Of a stretch of DNA of 64,000 bases, positions 24,080 to 33,151 are shown one piece after another. Numbering within the stretch: the first letter of the stretch is position 1; the number at the start of each line of letters is the position of its first letter. The DNA comes from Terrimesophilobacter sp044464485. GTDB lineage: Bacteria > Actinomycetota > Actinomycetes > Actinomycetales > Microbacteriaceae. The notes below the pieces were generated by a model. The model had not been told where the DNA came from. It saw only the letters and a program-made list of their open reading frames with translations, and did not search any database. The stretch lies in contig JBIQLG010000001.1 in the NCBI GenBank assembly GCA_044464485.1, forward strand, positions 124,001 through 188,000, given 5' to 3'. The position numbers and the translations under genes were made by a program.

Positions 24080-24568
24080 ATGATCGACGGCACCCGGATG
24101 CTGGCCACCCTCCTCGCCATCGGTGCGGGCGCGTGGGTGGGCGGCCTCGTCACCGTCACCCTCGTGGTGGTGACCAGCAAGTTAGTGAACACCCCGGATC
24201 GCGTTTCCATGTTCCGCCGCTTTGGACGGGCATTCGCGGTGTTTTTCGGCGCGACCGCGCTTTTCGTCGTCTTCCCCGCCCTCTCCCTCGCGACTCTTCA
24301 ACCTGGCGCGCTGACCGCGAGCATCCTGGTGCTCGCGTTTGCTCTTCTGGCCGCCACAGCGGGAGGCATCTTTCAGGCGCGCAGAATGACAGCGCTTCGA
24401 GCCGCGGCGGACGTCGAGGGACGGCGTGAGGTCGCATCGGAACACACCGCGGCGAACGCGGTCGCACTTCGCCGAAACGCCGTTGCCGCCGCGGTCATCC
24501 GTTCGCTGCTGGTCGGGGGATACGTTGCGCTTCTCGCACTTGCGGTGGTGCTCGCCGCTGTTGTTTAG
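24080..24568 (+). CDS. Conserved four-helix membrane protein
   Basis: About 162-residue integral membrane protein with four predicted helices (MLATLLAIGAGAWVGGLVTV; AVFFGATALFVVFPALSLAT; a third from ASILVLAFALLAATAGGIF; the last SLLVGGYVALLALAVVLAA) and a basic loop after the third. No family is recognised. The ATG at 24080 lies 4 nt after GAGGG; the GTG one codon earlier is also possible. Convergent with a lipoprotein gene. Confidence 0.75.
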   Translation: MIDGTRMLATLLAIGAGAWVGGLVTVTLVVVTSKLVNTPDRVSMFRRFGRAFAVFFGATALFVVFPALSLATLQPGALTASILVLAFALLAATAGGIFQARRMTALRAAADVEGRREVASEHTAANAVALRRNAVAAAVIRSLLVGGYVALLALAVVLAAVV

Positions 24569-24582
24569 CGATGAACCAGTGC

Positions 24583-25191
24583 TCAGTGCGCTGCGTTCAC
24601 CGCCGAGGTAATGATGGTTTTCGCGTCCCGTGCGGACGCGAAATACACGGATGTCGCGGTGATCCAATATGGTCCGTCAAAAACTTGAATAACACCTACC
24701 TGTCCCGAGTGCGAAAAGTAGGCGTCGTCACCGAGTCCGCTGACGCTGTCCCCGGACGATGCCGTGGTTTTGGCCGCCGCCAGTGCGTTGGGCCCGGGCT
24801 GGGCGATCGCGACGTCGATCGTGTCGCCGCTGGTTTGGTTCATCCAACGGCAGACGGTGCCCTGATCTGCGGCTGCCTGCGCGGTCACCGTGCCCGCTTC
24901 GGGGGAGAACTTGGCCAGCAAACCGAAGTTCGGGTTGAAGTCGTACATAGTTTGGGCGCTCACGACGGTGTCGCACGGGATGGAGACCGGGGTCGGCTTT
25001 TCGGCGGGCGTCGCGGAACTGGTCGGTCCGGGCAGCGGCGTCGTCGCTGGTGACGTCGTTGGGCTGGGCGTCGGCGGCGCGATGGTGGGCACAAGGTCGC
25101 TGCCCGGCGAAAGGCATCCGCTGAGCGACACCGCCAGGGCGAGGCCAATGCCGGTCAGGGCGATTCGACTGGTCAGCGTGGGTTGAGGCAT
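24583..25191 (-). CDS. DUF3558-like lipoprotein
   Basis: 202-residue exported lipoprotein. The signal peptide ends in LAVSLSGC (Cys26). A Pro/Thr/Ser-rich linker (about 30-70) precedes a compact domain with two cysteines (IPCDTVV and GTVCRWMNQ) and the pattern VAIAQPGPNALAAAK, GLGDDAYF, as in actinobacterial DUF3558-type lipoproteins. A much longer frame continues upstream but only as antisense to argS. Divergent from argS with 84 bp between starts. Confidence 0.82.
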   Translation of the reverse strand: MPQPTLTSRIALTGIGLALAVSLSGCLSPGSDLVPTIAPPTPSPTTSPATTPLPGPTSSATPAEKPTPVSIPCDTVVSAQTMYDFNPNFGLLAKFSPEAGTVTAQAAADQGTVCRWMNQTSGDTIDVAIAQPGPNALAAAKTTASSGDSVSGLGDDAYFSHSGQVGVIQVFDGPYWITATSVYFASARDAKTIITSAVNAAH

Positions 25192-25261
25192 AAATCTATT
25201 CTCGCTGCACCGCTGAAGCGGCTGGAGTGCAACGCCGCGAAGTAGCCGATCAATGCCCCGG

Positions 25262-25267
25262 TAGAAT
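25262..25267 (+). promoter_or_regulatory. -10 element of argS (leaderless mRNA)
   Basis: TAGAAT ends 8 nt before the argS ATG and no ribosome site is present between them, so transcription probably starts at or next to the start codon. Confidence 0.5.
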
Positions 25268-25275
25268 TCCTTCCT

Positions 25276-26934
25276 ATGACACCCGCCGAACTTTCCGCCG
25301 CCATTCACGCCATCGTGGCGGAGGAGCTTGCACAGCGCGGGAGCGAAATTATCGTGACGACGGAGGATGTCACGCTTGAGCGCCCCAGGAACCGCGAACA
25401 CGGCGACTGGGCGCTCAACATCGCGATGAAACTCGCTAAACCGCTGGGTGTGAACCCGCGGGAAATTGCCCAGTCCCTCGTCGAGCCGATCGGTGAGATT
25501 GGCGGCGTCGCGTCGGTCGATGTAGCCGGCCCTGGATTCATCAACATTCGCCTCGATGCCGCCGCGGCGGGAGCCATTGCGCGGTCGATCGTGGAAGCGG
25601 GGGAGGCGTTCGGCCGCAACGACGCGCTGGCTGGCGAGTCGATCAACCTCGAATTCGTCTCGGCGAATCCCACCGGGCCGCTGCACATCGGCCACACGCG
25701 CTGGGCCGCGCTCGGCGACTCGATTGCGCGCGTGCTGGCCGCATCCGGCGCGCGAATGGTGAGCGAGTTTTACATCAACGATGCCGGCAACCAGATGGAC
25801 AACTTCGGCGCCTCCATCTATTCCGCCATGAAAGGCGAGCCGACTCCCGAGAACGGATATCCGGGTCAGTACGTCACGGACCTCGCCGCGCTCGTGAAAG
25901 CGCAGCATCCCGAGATTCTGGACCTGGAACCGGAGGCCGCGCTCGCGCTCGCTCGAGAGACGGGCTACCAACTGCAGCTGGCCGACATCCGTGAATCCCT
26001 CGAGAAGTTCAACGTCCACTTCGATGTGTGGTTCAGCGAGCGCACCCTGCACGAACCGGATCCTTCCGGCGTGAGCCCCGTCGAGTCCGCGCTTGAACGG
26101 CTCCGCGCGCAGGGCCACGTGTTCGACGAGGACGGCGCGGTGTGGGTGCGCACGACCGAATTCGGCGACGACAAGGATCGCGTCATCCGGCGCAGCAACG
26201 GTGTGTACACCTACTTCGCCTCGGATGCCGCCTACTACCTCAACAAAGGCGACCGCGGCTTTGCCCACAAAATTTACCTTCTCGGCGCCGACCACCACGG
26301 TTACGTCCATCGCTTGAAAGCGCTCGCGGGCGCAGCCGGGGATAACCCCGAAACCGATATCGAGGTGCTCATCGGGCAGCTCGTGAGCATCAACGGCGCG
26401 CGGCTGTCCAAGCGCGCGGGAAACATCATCGAACTCGACGACCTGCGCGAATGGCTCGGCACGGATGCCCTCCGCTATTCGCTCGCGCGGTATCCCGCCG
26501 ATTCTCCGCTCACTCTGGACCCCGAACTTCTCACGAAGCGCACGAACGACAACCCGGTGTTCTACGTGCAATACGCGCACGCACGCACGCATCAGGTCGC
26601 GCGGAATGCCGCGGCATCCGGTATCGAAACAAGCGTGTTCGAACCGGAGCTACTCGATCACGAAACCGAGAACAATCTTGTCGGCTTGCTCGCGGAATTT
26701 CCACGGGTTGTGGCGCAAGCTGCCCAGCTCCGCGAACCGCACCGCGTCGCCAGGTACCTTGAGGAGCTGGCCGCCGCCTACCACCGCTGGTACGACTCAT
26801 GCCGGGTGATACCGCTCGGGGACGACCCGATAACGGACCTGCATCGCACGAGGCTGTGGCTGAACGATGCTGCCGGTGTGGTGCTGCGAAACGGCCTCAC
26901 GCTCGTGGGCGTATCTGCGCCGGAACGCATGTAG
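25276..26934 (+). CDS. argS: Arginyl-tRNA synthetase
   Basis: 552-residue class I synthetase that charges tRNA-Arg in the cytosol. The N-terminal additional domain (about 1-110) is followed by the catalytic HIGH motif in NPTGPLHIGHTRWAALGD, the KMSKS equivalent in INGARLSKRAGNI, and a C-terminal anticodon-binding domain ending RNGLTLVGVSAPERM, the normal end of the family. Two tRNA-Arg genes also lie in this window, though not adjacent. No ribosome site is visible and the gene is likely read from a leaderless transcript. Confidence 0.98.
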   Translation: MTPAELSAAIHAIVAEELAQRGSEIIVTTEDVTLERPRNREHGDWALNIAMKLAKPLGVNPREIAQSLVEPIGEIGGVASVDVAGPGFINIRLDAAAAGAIARSIVEAGEAFGRNDALAGESINLEFVSANPTGPLHIGHTRWAALGDSIARVLAASGARMVSEFYINDAGNQMDNFGASIYSAMKGEPTPENGYPGQYVTDLAALVKAQHPEILDLEPEAALALARETGYQLQLADIRESLEKFNVHFDVWFSERTLHEPDPSGVSPVESALERLRAQGHVFDEDGAVWVRTTEFGDDKDRVIRRSNGVYTYFASDAAYYLNKGDRGFAHKIYLLGADHHGYVHRLKALAGAAGDNPETDIEVLIGQLVSINGARLSKRAGNIIELDDLREWLGTDALRYSLARYPADSPLTLDPELLTKRTNDNPVFYVQYAHARTHQVARNAAASGIETSVFEPELLDHETENNLVGLLAEFPRVVAQAAQLREPHRVARYLEELAAAYHRWYDSCRVIPLGDDPITDLHRTRLWLNDAAGVVLRNGLTLVGVSAPERM

Positions 26935-26999
26935 CTGGCGGTATTCCGCGCGCGAAATTCCCACTGTCGAATGTCGTCGGCGTGTGCCACGATGCGGGG

Positions 27000-27362
27000 A
27001 TGAAAATCCTAAAACAGATGATCGTTTTTGACGCGGCGGACCTCGCCACTGAAAGCACTTTTTGGGCGGGCTTGCTTGACGGGTCGGTCGACGCCGACGA
27101 AGACTGGCACACGATTCTGGTGGACGGCAAACCTCACCTGGCGGTTCAGCTGGCTCCCAACCACGTCAAGCCGGACTGGCCGGATGGACAGCCGCAGCAG
27201 GTGCATGTGGATATCTACGTTGACGACATCCGCACGGCCCAGAAGAAGGCTCTCGACTTGGGGGCACGGATGCTGCAGCCGGCGAAGGATCTCGACGCCA
27301 AGGGCGGCTTCGAAGTGTATGCCGACCCGGCCGGCCATCCGTTCTGCCTCTGCTGGGGCTGA
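27000..27362 (+). CDS. VOC family protein
   Basis: 120-residue single-domain glyoxalase-fold protein: MKILKQMIVFDAADLATEST, then QVHVDIYVDDIRTAQKKALD and YADPAGHPFCLCWG at the end. This short type is widespread in actinobacteria with unknown substrate. The start at 27000 is chosen from family length; a longer open frame upstream overlaps argS. A strong stem-loop follows before ligA. Confidence 0.85.
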   Translation: MKILKQMIVFDAADLATESTFWAGLLDGSVDADEDWHTILVDGKPHLAVQLAPNHVKPDWPDGQPQQVHVDIYVDDIRTAQKKALDLGARMLQPAKDLDAKGGFEVYADPAGHPFCLCWG

Positions 27363-27370
27363 CCGGGGTC

Positions 27371-27405
27371 CCGCCGGCACCCTGAACCCCTCGGGGTGTC
27401 GGCGG
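27371..27405. terminator. Strong stem-loop between VOC gene and ligA
   Basis: CCGCCGGCACCC (27371-27382) pairs with GGGTGTCGGCGG (27394-27405), a 12-bp stem with one G-T pair and an 11-nt loop. No T-tract follows, as is common for actinobacterial I-shaped terminators. It separates the VOC gene from ligA, whose own -10 (TAAACT, 27413-27418) lies just after it. Confidence 0.5.
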
Positions 27406-27424
27406 TGGCACCTAAACTTGACCT

Positions 27425-29728
27425 GTGGTTGACCAGGAGAAACCCGCGTTTTCGAACACCGGGGTAGCCGAGCTGACGCTGGATCAGGCCAAGAGCGAGG
27501 CCGATGCGCTCACCACGCGAATTCTCGAACTTCGCGATGCGTACTACGACCGCGACGAAGTGCTCGTTGATGACGCAGAGTATGACCGCATGATGCGCCG
27601 GCTTGAAGAACTCGAGCACGCGTTCCCTGAGTTGCAGGGCCAGGACAGCCCCACCCAGACTGTGGGCGGCCGCGCTCAGACGACGCTGTTCGCCCCGGTC
27701 CAGCACGCCGAGCGGATGCTCAGTCTCGACAATGTGTTCTCGGTCGACGAACTCCTCGCCTGGGCGGCGCGCGCCGAGAAAGCCGCCGGTCGGCACATCG
27801 ACTACCTGTGCGAGCTGAAAATCGACGGGCTCGCCCTCAACCTTCGCTACGAGAATGGCCAGCTTACGAGCGCGGCAACGCGCGGCGACGGCGTCGTCGG
27901 CGAAGACGTCACGCAGAACGTGCGATACCTCGCGGGGATACCGCGGCGCCTCGCTGGCACGGGCCACCCGAAAATCGTGGAAGTTCGAGGCGAGGTCTTC
28001 TTTCCCGTGGCGTCGTTCCGCGAGTTGAACGCGAACCAGGCGGAGGCAGGGGAGCGCGTGTTCGCCAACCCGAGGAATGCCGCGTCCGGCAGCCTGCGCC
28101 AGAAAGAAGAAGGCAAAAACCCAGCGCAACTCGCGCTCATGCGCGATCGCCTTTCACGATTGCGGATGCTCGTGCACGGAATCGGGGCATGGCCAGACCC
28201 GCCTGTCGCGACCCAGTCTGAAATTTATGGCCTGCTGCAGACCTGGGGTCTGCCCACAAGCACTCACTTCAGAGTGGAGAAGACTGCAGAGGCGGCGGCT
28301 GGGTACATCGCGCATTTCGGCACGCACCGCGACAGCGTCGAGCACGAAATCGATGGCGTCGTCGTCAAGGTCGACGAATTGGCACTGCACGAAGAACTCG
28401 GTGCGACGAGCCGCGCACCACGCTGGGCGATCGCCTACAAGTACCCGCCAGAGCAGGTCAACACGAAACTTCTCGACATTGTCGTGAGCGTCGGGCGCAC
28501 CGGCAGGGTCACCCCGTTCGCGGTGATGGAGCCGGTGCGCGTGGCCGGTTCGACCGTGCGCCAGGCGACGCTCCACAATCAGGACGTCGTGAAAGCCAAG
28601 GGCGTGCTCATTGGCGATACCGTCGTGCTGCGCAAAGCGGGCGACGTGATTCCCGAGGTGCTCGGCCCCGTGGTGGAGTTGCGCGACGGCACCGAACGCG
28701 AATTTGTCATGCCCACGCATTGCCCCGAGTGCGGTACGGCGCTCGCCCCGGCGAAGGAGGGAGACATTGATCTGCGTTGCCCCAACGCCCGAAGCTGCCC
28801 GGCGCAAGTGCGAGGCCGCGTCGAGCACGCAGGGAGCCGCGGCGCTTTGGACATCGAAGGATTGGGCGAGGTCAGCGCCGCCGCGCTCACCCAGCCGGAT
28901 GTCCCGGCACAGCCTCCGCTCGTCACCGAGGCCGGTTTGTTCTCGCTCACGCTTCCCGACATCTTCCCGATAGAAGTGACCGTGCGCGATGCGGAAGATG
29001 GTCACATCAAACTTGGTGAGGACGGAACGCCGCAGCGAGAAACCCCATTCAAGCGCAAACGTAGAAAGACCGGCAGGGATGCGGATCCCGCATTCGATTC
29101 CGCATCCACCGAATTTGCCGGCGACGAAGAATTCGAGCCGTCCAGCGCGGCGACCAAGCTGCTCGAACAATTGGAGCTCGCCAAGACCAAACCACTGTGG
29201 CGCCTTCTCGTTGCCCTGAATATTCGCCATGTCGGACCGGTGGCCGCGCGCGCACTCGCCAACTGGTTCGGGTCGCTCGACGCGATCCGCGCCGCGAACT
29301 CAGAGGAGCTTGCCGCAGTTGACGGAGTGGGGAGCATCATTGCGGATGCCGTCAAAGAATGGTTCGAGGTCGACTGGCATCGCGAGATCGTGGATCGCTG
29401 GACCGAGGCGGGGGTGCGCTTCGCCGTTGAAGGCCACCCTGGCCCAGGAGCTGCGGCTGCAGCGGGCGGTCCGCTCGCCGGCCTCACTGTCGTGGCCACG
29501 GGGAGTCTTGAGGGTTTCACGAGAGAAGGTGCGCAGGAGGCGATCATTGCCGCGGGAGGCAAGGCCGCGTCCAGCGTGTCTGCCAGAACCGACTTCGTTG
29601 CGGCAGGTCCCGGGGCAGGTTCTAAGCTGACAAAAGCGGAAGAATTGGGGATTCCTGTTCTGACCGCGGCGGAATTCGCGGTTCTGCTCAAGGACGGGCC
29701 CGAGGGCATAAAACGCGTGAAGGGATAG
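27425..29728 (+). CDS. ligA: NAD-dependent DNA ligase
   Basis: 767-residue ligase joining nicks during replication and repair. The adenylation lysine is K132 in CELKIDGLA; the OB-fold follows; the zinc finger uses C433, C436, C452 and C458; helix-hairpin-helix repeats lie around 595-650; a BRCT domain ends the protein (about 682-760). It is about 95 residues longer than the E. coli enzyme, mostly from a charged insertion at about 516-577 (with PFKRKRRKTG). Start is GTG, 6 nt after TAAACT, indicating a leaderless mRNA. Confidence 0.98.
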   Translation: MVDQEKPAFSNTGVAELTLDQAKSEADALTTRILELRDAYYDRDEVLVDDAEYDRMMRRLEELEHAFPELQGQDSPTQTVGGRAQTTLFAPVQHAERMLSLDNVFSVDELLAWAARAEKAAGRHIDYLCELKIDGLALNLRYENGQLTSAATRGDGVVGEDVTQNVRYLAGIPRRLAGTGHPKIVEVRGEVFFPVASFRELNANQAEAGERVFANPRNAASGSLRQKEEGKNPAQLALMRDRLSRLRMLVHGIGAWPDPPVATQSEIYGLLQTWGLPTSTHFRVEKTAEAAAGYIAHFGTHRDSVEHEIDGVVVKVDELALHEELGATSRAPRWAIAYKYPPEQVNTKLLDIVVSVGRTGRVTPFAVMEPVRVAGSTVRQATLHNQDVVKAKGVLIGDTVVLRKAGDVIPEVLGPVVELRDGTEREFVMPTHCPECGTALAPAKEGDIDLRCPNARSCPAQVRGRVEHAGSRGALDIEGLGEVSAAALTQPDVPAQPPLVTEAGLFSLTLPDIFPIEVTVRDAEDGHIKLGEDGTPQRETPFKRKRRKTGRDADPAFDSASTEFAGDEEFEPSSAATKLLEQLELAKTKPLWRLLVALNIRHVGPVAARALANWFGSLDAIRAANSEELAAVDGVGSIIADAVKEWFEVDWHREIVDRWTEAGVRFAVEGHPGPGAAAAAGGPLAGLTVVATGSLEGFTREGAQEAIIAAGGKAASSVSARTDFVAAGPGAGSKLTKAEELGIPVLTAAEFAVLLKDGPEGIKRVKG

Positions 29729-29793
29729 CGCGAGCACTGTACCGTCTGGCCAAGTAACGCTTCTACCCCTATTATGGGGGAGAACGGTTAGCG

Positions 29794-29830
29794 CGTTGCG
29801 ACTCGGGAAACTTTTCCCGCGTCGCCAACG
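29794..29830 (+). other. Long imperfect hairpin directly before the DUF1023 gene
   Basis: Arms 29794-29810 (CGTTGCGACTCGGGAAA) and 29813-29830 pair over 16 bases with one mismatch and one bulge, leaving a tiny loop. It ends right at the ribosome site of the hydrolase gene and 66 nt after ligA. It may terminate ligA transcription or control translation of the next gene. Confidence 0.5.
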
Positions 29831-29838
29831 ATGAGGAA

Positions 29839-31197
29839 GTGCCCGAATTGCTGCTTCAACTGACAGCATTGGCGCTTTCCCTTTCCCTGGGTGGGGGGAG
29901 CGGTGCCTTTGGCGCGCCCGAAATGCGACCGCAGGCCGTGGACACCGTTGCGATCGATCACATCAACCTTGCGCCGGGGGCCGGAGACTTCCGCGATGCT
30001 GGCGCCGAATCAACGTTGGCGGTGGATCCAGCGCACCCGCGACTGGGGGGCAACCTTTCCTTGCTGCGCAAGCTGGGAGGTCTCCCCGCTGGAGACCTCG
30101 AGGCATTCGTCAAGGACCATCCGGATGCGATTTCCGCGCTTCTGGGTGCGCGCATCCCGCCGCAAACCATATCCACCTGGTGGACGACCATGGGATCGGG
30201 TGCGAAGCAGCAGCTCATCGACTCCGCCCCGCAGCTCATCGGTAACCTCAACGGAGTGCCGTTCGACGCTCGAGGGTTGGCAAACAACGTGTACCTCAAT
30301 GCAACGATCGCGAAGTTGGAAAAGAAGCTCAGTTCCGGCGTCGGGCGGGGAATGAACGTCGAAGTCACGAATCATCTGACGATGCTGACTCACATCAGGG
30401 ATGCATTGACGGCGAAACAGGGTGATCCGCAGCGCACCCTTGTAGGCCTCGATACCGTGTCGCCGGGACGCGCGGCGATTGTGATCGGCGATGTGGCGAC
30501 CGCGGATTTCGTGAGCTATTTGATTCCGGGAATGTTTTTCACCATCAATGGCCAGGTCGGCTATTGGGCGGACACCGCAACCACCCTGTATCACGACCAA
30601 ACCCGGTGGCTCGAACGCCTGGGTGAATCAACGAAAACGGTGGCGACGGTCGCGTGGATCGGCTATCAGACTCCGCACCTGCTGAACGTCGGGTCGCTCA
30701 CCCTCGCTCAGGAGGGGGCGCAATACCTTACGGGAGCCATCAATGGCCTACGGAGTCTGCGGGGCTCTTCGCAGCCCTATGTCTCCATCATGGCTCACTC
30801 GTATGGTTCCACTGCCGCGTTGATGGCGCTGCAAAGCGGTGACATCGAGGTCGACGCGCTCGCAATCGTTGGCTCGCCCGGCAGTTCGGCGCAAAACGCC
30901 TCCGATCTGGCCGTGCGCAACGGCAACGTGTATGTGGGCGAGGCGGGGTGGGATCCCGTTGTCAACTCCGCGTTTTACGGCAGCGATCCGGGTGCCGTTT
31001 CGTACGGTGCCCACCGAATGAGTGTCGCGGGAGGGACGGATGCGATCACCAGCGTGCGTCTCGGTGCATCGTATGGCCACAACGAGTACTTCCAGCCGGG
31101 GAGCGAATCCATGCGAAACTTTGCGCTCATCGGAATCGGGGAGGGCGGACTCGTCATGGACAACACGGGCAGAATCATCGCGTCCGAGCAACGCTAG
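29839..31197 (+). CDS. DUF1023 alpha/beta hydrolase
   Basis: About 450-residue protein whose C-terminal half (from about 185) is a DUF1023 alpha/beta-hydrolase: GRAAIVIGDVATADFVSYLIPG, the nucleophile elbow MAHSYGSTAALMAL, and a C-terminal His (GASYGHNEYF). The N-terminus is hydrophobic (LLLQLTALALSLSLGGG), suggesting export. GTG at 29839 is too close to its ribosome site; a TTG at 29848 is 8 nt after AGGAAG and may be the real start. Substrates are unknown; relatives are annotated as possible lipases. Confidence 0.85.
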   Translation: MPELLLQLTALALSLSLGGGSGAFGAPEMRPQAVDTVAIDHINLAPGAGDFRDAGAESTLAVDPAHPRLGGNLSLLRKLGGLPAGDLEAFVKDHPDAISALLGARIPPQTISTWWTTMGSGAKQQLIDSAPQLIGNLNGVPFDARGLANNVYLNATIAKLEKKLSSGVGRGMNVEVTNHLTMLTHIRDALTAKQGDPQRTLVGLDTVSPGRAAIVIGDVATADFVSYLIPGMFFTINGQVGYWADTATTLYHDQTRWLERLGESTKTVATVAWIGYQTPHLLNVGSLTLAQEGAQYLTGAINGLRSLRGSSQPYVSIMAHSYGSTAALMALQSGDIEVDALAIVGSPGSSAQNASDLAVRNGNVYVGEAGWDPVVNSAFYGSDPGAVSYGAHRMSVAGGTDAITSVRLGASYGHNEYFQPGSESMRNFALIGIGEGGLVMDNTGRIIASEQR

Positions 31198-31286
31198 AGC
31201 GGGCCGAGTTTCTCGCCTGCCGCCACGAGTCGCCCGAAGCGCAGGTTCGATGGTCTCGCGAAACGGGGGCAGGCTCCCCGCTCGAA

Positions 31287-31292
31287 TAGAAT
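31287..31292 (+). promoter_or_regulatory. -10 element of the gatCAB operon
   Basis: TAGAAT lies 3 nt before ATG 31296 and 6 nt before GTG 31299. The spacing suits a leaderless mRNA beginning at the GTG, so gatC may start there. Confidence 0.45.
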
Positions 31293-31295
31293 CGA

Positions 31296-31613
31296 ATGGT
31301 GCCTGAATCAACTCCGTCGCCCATCGATGCTGCCCAGGTCGCCCACTTGGCGTCCCTCGCACGCATTGCCCTCACGCCCGAAGAAATCGAGACCCTCACT
31401 GGCGAGCTCGGGGTCATCCTCGATTCCATCGCAAAAGTGTCCGAGGTAGCGACGCCCGATGTGCCCGCCACATCGCATCCGATTCCGTTGTCCAATGTGT
31501 TTCGGCCCGACATTCCGGGAGAGACGCTGACGCCCGAACAGGCACTCTCCGGCGCACCGGAGCGTGACGGCAATCGATTCAAAGTGTCGGCGATTTTGGG
31601 GGAGGAACAGTGA
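31296..31613 (+). CDS. gatC: Asp-tRNA(Asn)/Glu-tRNA(Gln) amidotransferase subunit C
   Basis: 105-residue small subunit that stabilises GatA within the transamidosome. The family pattern is clear: AAQVAHLASLARIALTPEEI, then LDSIAKVSEVATPDV and the tail LRPDxP-like FRPDIPGETLTPEQALSGAPE. It is the first gene of gatCAB and overlaps gatA by 4 nt. The GTG at 31299 is a likely alternative start. Confidence 0.96.
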   Translation: MVPESTPSPIDAAQVAHLASLARIALTPEEIETLTGELGVILDSIAKVSEVATPDVPATSHPIPLSNVFRPDIPGETLTPEQALSGAPERDGNRFKVSAILGEEQ

Positions 31614-33151
31614 GCGAACTGATCACCCTCTCGGCCGCGGAGATGGCACGCCAGTTGCAGTCTCGCGAGGTTTCGTCGGTCGAGCTCACGCAGGCGCACC
31701 TCGATCGCATCGAACAGGTCGACGGCGACGTTCACGCATTCCTGCATCTCTCCGAGAGCGCTCTCGCGACCGCCGCGGAGGTGGACGGTGCGCGCGCTCT
31801 GGGTGCGAAACTCAGCCCGCTGGCCGGTGTTCCTGTCGCCATCAAAGACGTTTTGTGCACTCAGGACATGCCGTCGACGGCCGGGTCACGCATCCTCGAA
31901 GGCTGGATTCCCCCCTACGACGCGACAGTCGTGAGCAAGCTGCGTGCGGCACGCTTGGTGCCGCTCGGCAAGACAAACATGGACGAGTTTGCGATGGGCT
32001 CTTCCACGGAGCATTCCGCGTTCGGCCCCAGCCACAACCCGTGGGATCTCCAGCGAATTCCCGGCGGATCGGGAGGAGGCTCCGCTGCTGCCGTGGCTGC
32101 GTTCGAAGCGCCGCTGGCACTCGGCAGCGACACCGGCGGTTCGATTCGCCAGCCGGCCGCGGTGACGGGCACGGTCGGCATGAAACCAACGTACGGAGGT
32201 GTGTCGCGTTACGGCGCGATTGCGCTCGCATCCTCCCTTGACCAGGTCGGGCCAGTGACGCGTACGGTACTGGATGCCGCGATGCTGCACGACGTCATTG
32301 GCGGACACGACCCGCATGACTCGACGTCGCTCACCGATGAATGGCCATCGTTTGCGGAGGCGGCGCTCGCCGGTGCGGCTTCCGGTTCCCTCAGGGGTGT
32401 GCGGGTCGGTGTCGTGAAGGAACTTGGCGGCGAGGGGTTTCAGTCCGGAGTGAGCGCGCGGTTCGCCGAAGCCCTCGCGGTCATGGAGAAGGCAGGTGCC
32501 GAGATCGTTGAGGTTTCTGCACCGTCATTCACCTATGCGATTGCCGCCTACTACCTGATTCTTCCCGCGGAAGCATCCAGCAACCTGGCTAAATTCGATT
32601 CGGTGCGGTTTGGAATGCGGGTTACTCCGCCCGGCGGCGGGACTGTGGAGGAGGTCATGGCCGCGACCCGCGAAGCAGGGTTCGGCCCGGAAGTGAAGCG
32701 ACGCATCATTCTCGGCACCTACGCGTTGAGCGCGGGATATTACGACGCGTATTACGGGAGCGCCCAGAAAGTGCGCACGCTCATTCAGCGCGACTTTGCC
32801 GCGGCTTTTGAAAAAGCGGATGTGCTCGTTTCGCCCTCGGCGCCGACCACGGCGTTCAAACTGGGCGAAAAGATCTCTGACCCGCTCGCCATGTACCTGA
32901 ATGACGTGGCCACCATTCCCGCGAATCTTGCGGGTGTGCCCGGGATGGGACTGCCCATGGGACTTGCGCAGGAGGATGGACTGCCCACCGGGCTCCAGAT
33001 CATGGCACCGGCGCATGAGGATGCGCGAGTTTACACAGTTGGTGCGACGATCGAGGCGCTCCTGGAAGACTCGTGGGGGCACACTCTCATCAGCAAAATT
33101 CCGGGACATCCGCGTGGCCAGTCCGACGTTTTCGAAGGGGGATCGCGATGA
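31610..33151 (+). CDS. gatA: Asp-tRNA(Asn)/Glu-tRNA(Gln) amidotransferase subunit A
   Basis: 513-residue amidase subunit releasing ammonia from glutamine. The Ser-cisSer-Lys catalytic triad is visible: the lysine in GVPVAIKDVLCT and the serines in GGSGGGSAAAVA and SDTGGSIRQPAA. The conserved KPTYGGVSRYGAIALASSLDQ follows. It overlaps gatC by 4 nt and gatB by 4 nt (ATGA). This complex makes Gln-tRNA(Gln), and in some bacteria Asn-tRNA(Asn), by the indirect route. Confidence 0.97.
   Translation: MSELITLSAAEMARQLQSREVSSVELTQAHLDRIEQVDGDVHAFLHLSESALATAAEVDGARALGAKLSPLAGVPVAIKDVLCTQDMPSTAGSRILEGWIPPYDATVVSKLRAARLVPLGKTNMDEFAMGSSTEHSAFGPSHNPWDLQRIPGGSGGGSAAAVAAFEAPLALGSDTGGSIRQPAAVTGTVGMKPTYGGVSRYGAIALASSLDQVGPVTRTVLDAAMLHDVIGGHDPHDSTSLTDEWPSFAEAALAGAASGSLRGVRVGVVKELGGEGFQSGVSARFAEALAVMEKAGAEIVEVSAPSFTYAIAAYYLILPAEASSNLAKFDSVRFGMRVTPPGGGTVEEVMAATREAGFGPEVKRRIILGTYALSAGYYDAYYGSAQKVRTLIQRDFAAAFEKADVLVSPSAPTTAFKLGEKISDPLAMYLNDVATIPANLAGVPGMGLPMGLAQEDGLPTGLQIMAPAHEDARVYTVGATIEALLEDSWGHTLISKIPGHPRGQSDVFEGGSR

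Noticed and set aside
25192..26592. Long minus-strand extension of the DUF3558-like lipoprotein frame
   Set aside because: The extension is antisense to argS and a normal lipoprotein signal peptide begins at 25191.
29764..29781. TACCCC-TATTAT-GGGGGA as a third CsoR operator
   Set aside because: The outer A/G position does not pair, the spacing differs from the two copper sites, and the nearby genes (ligA, DUF1023) have no copper link. TATTAT is more simply a -10 element.
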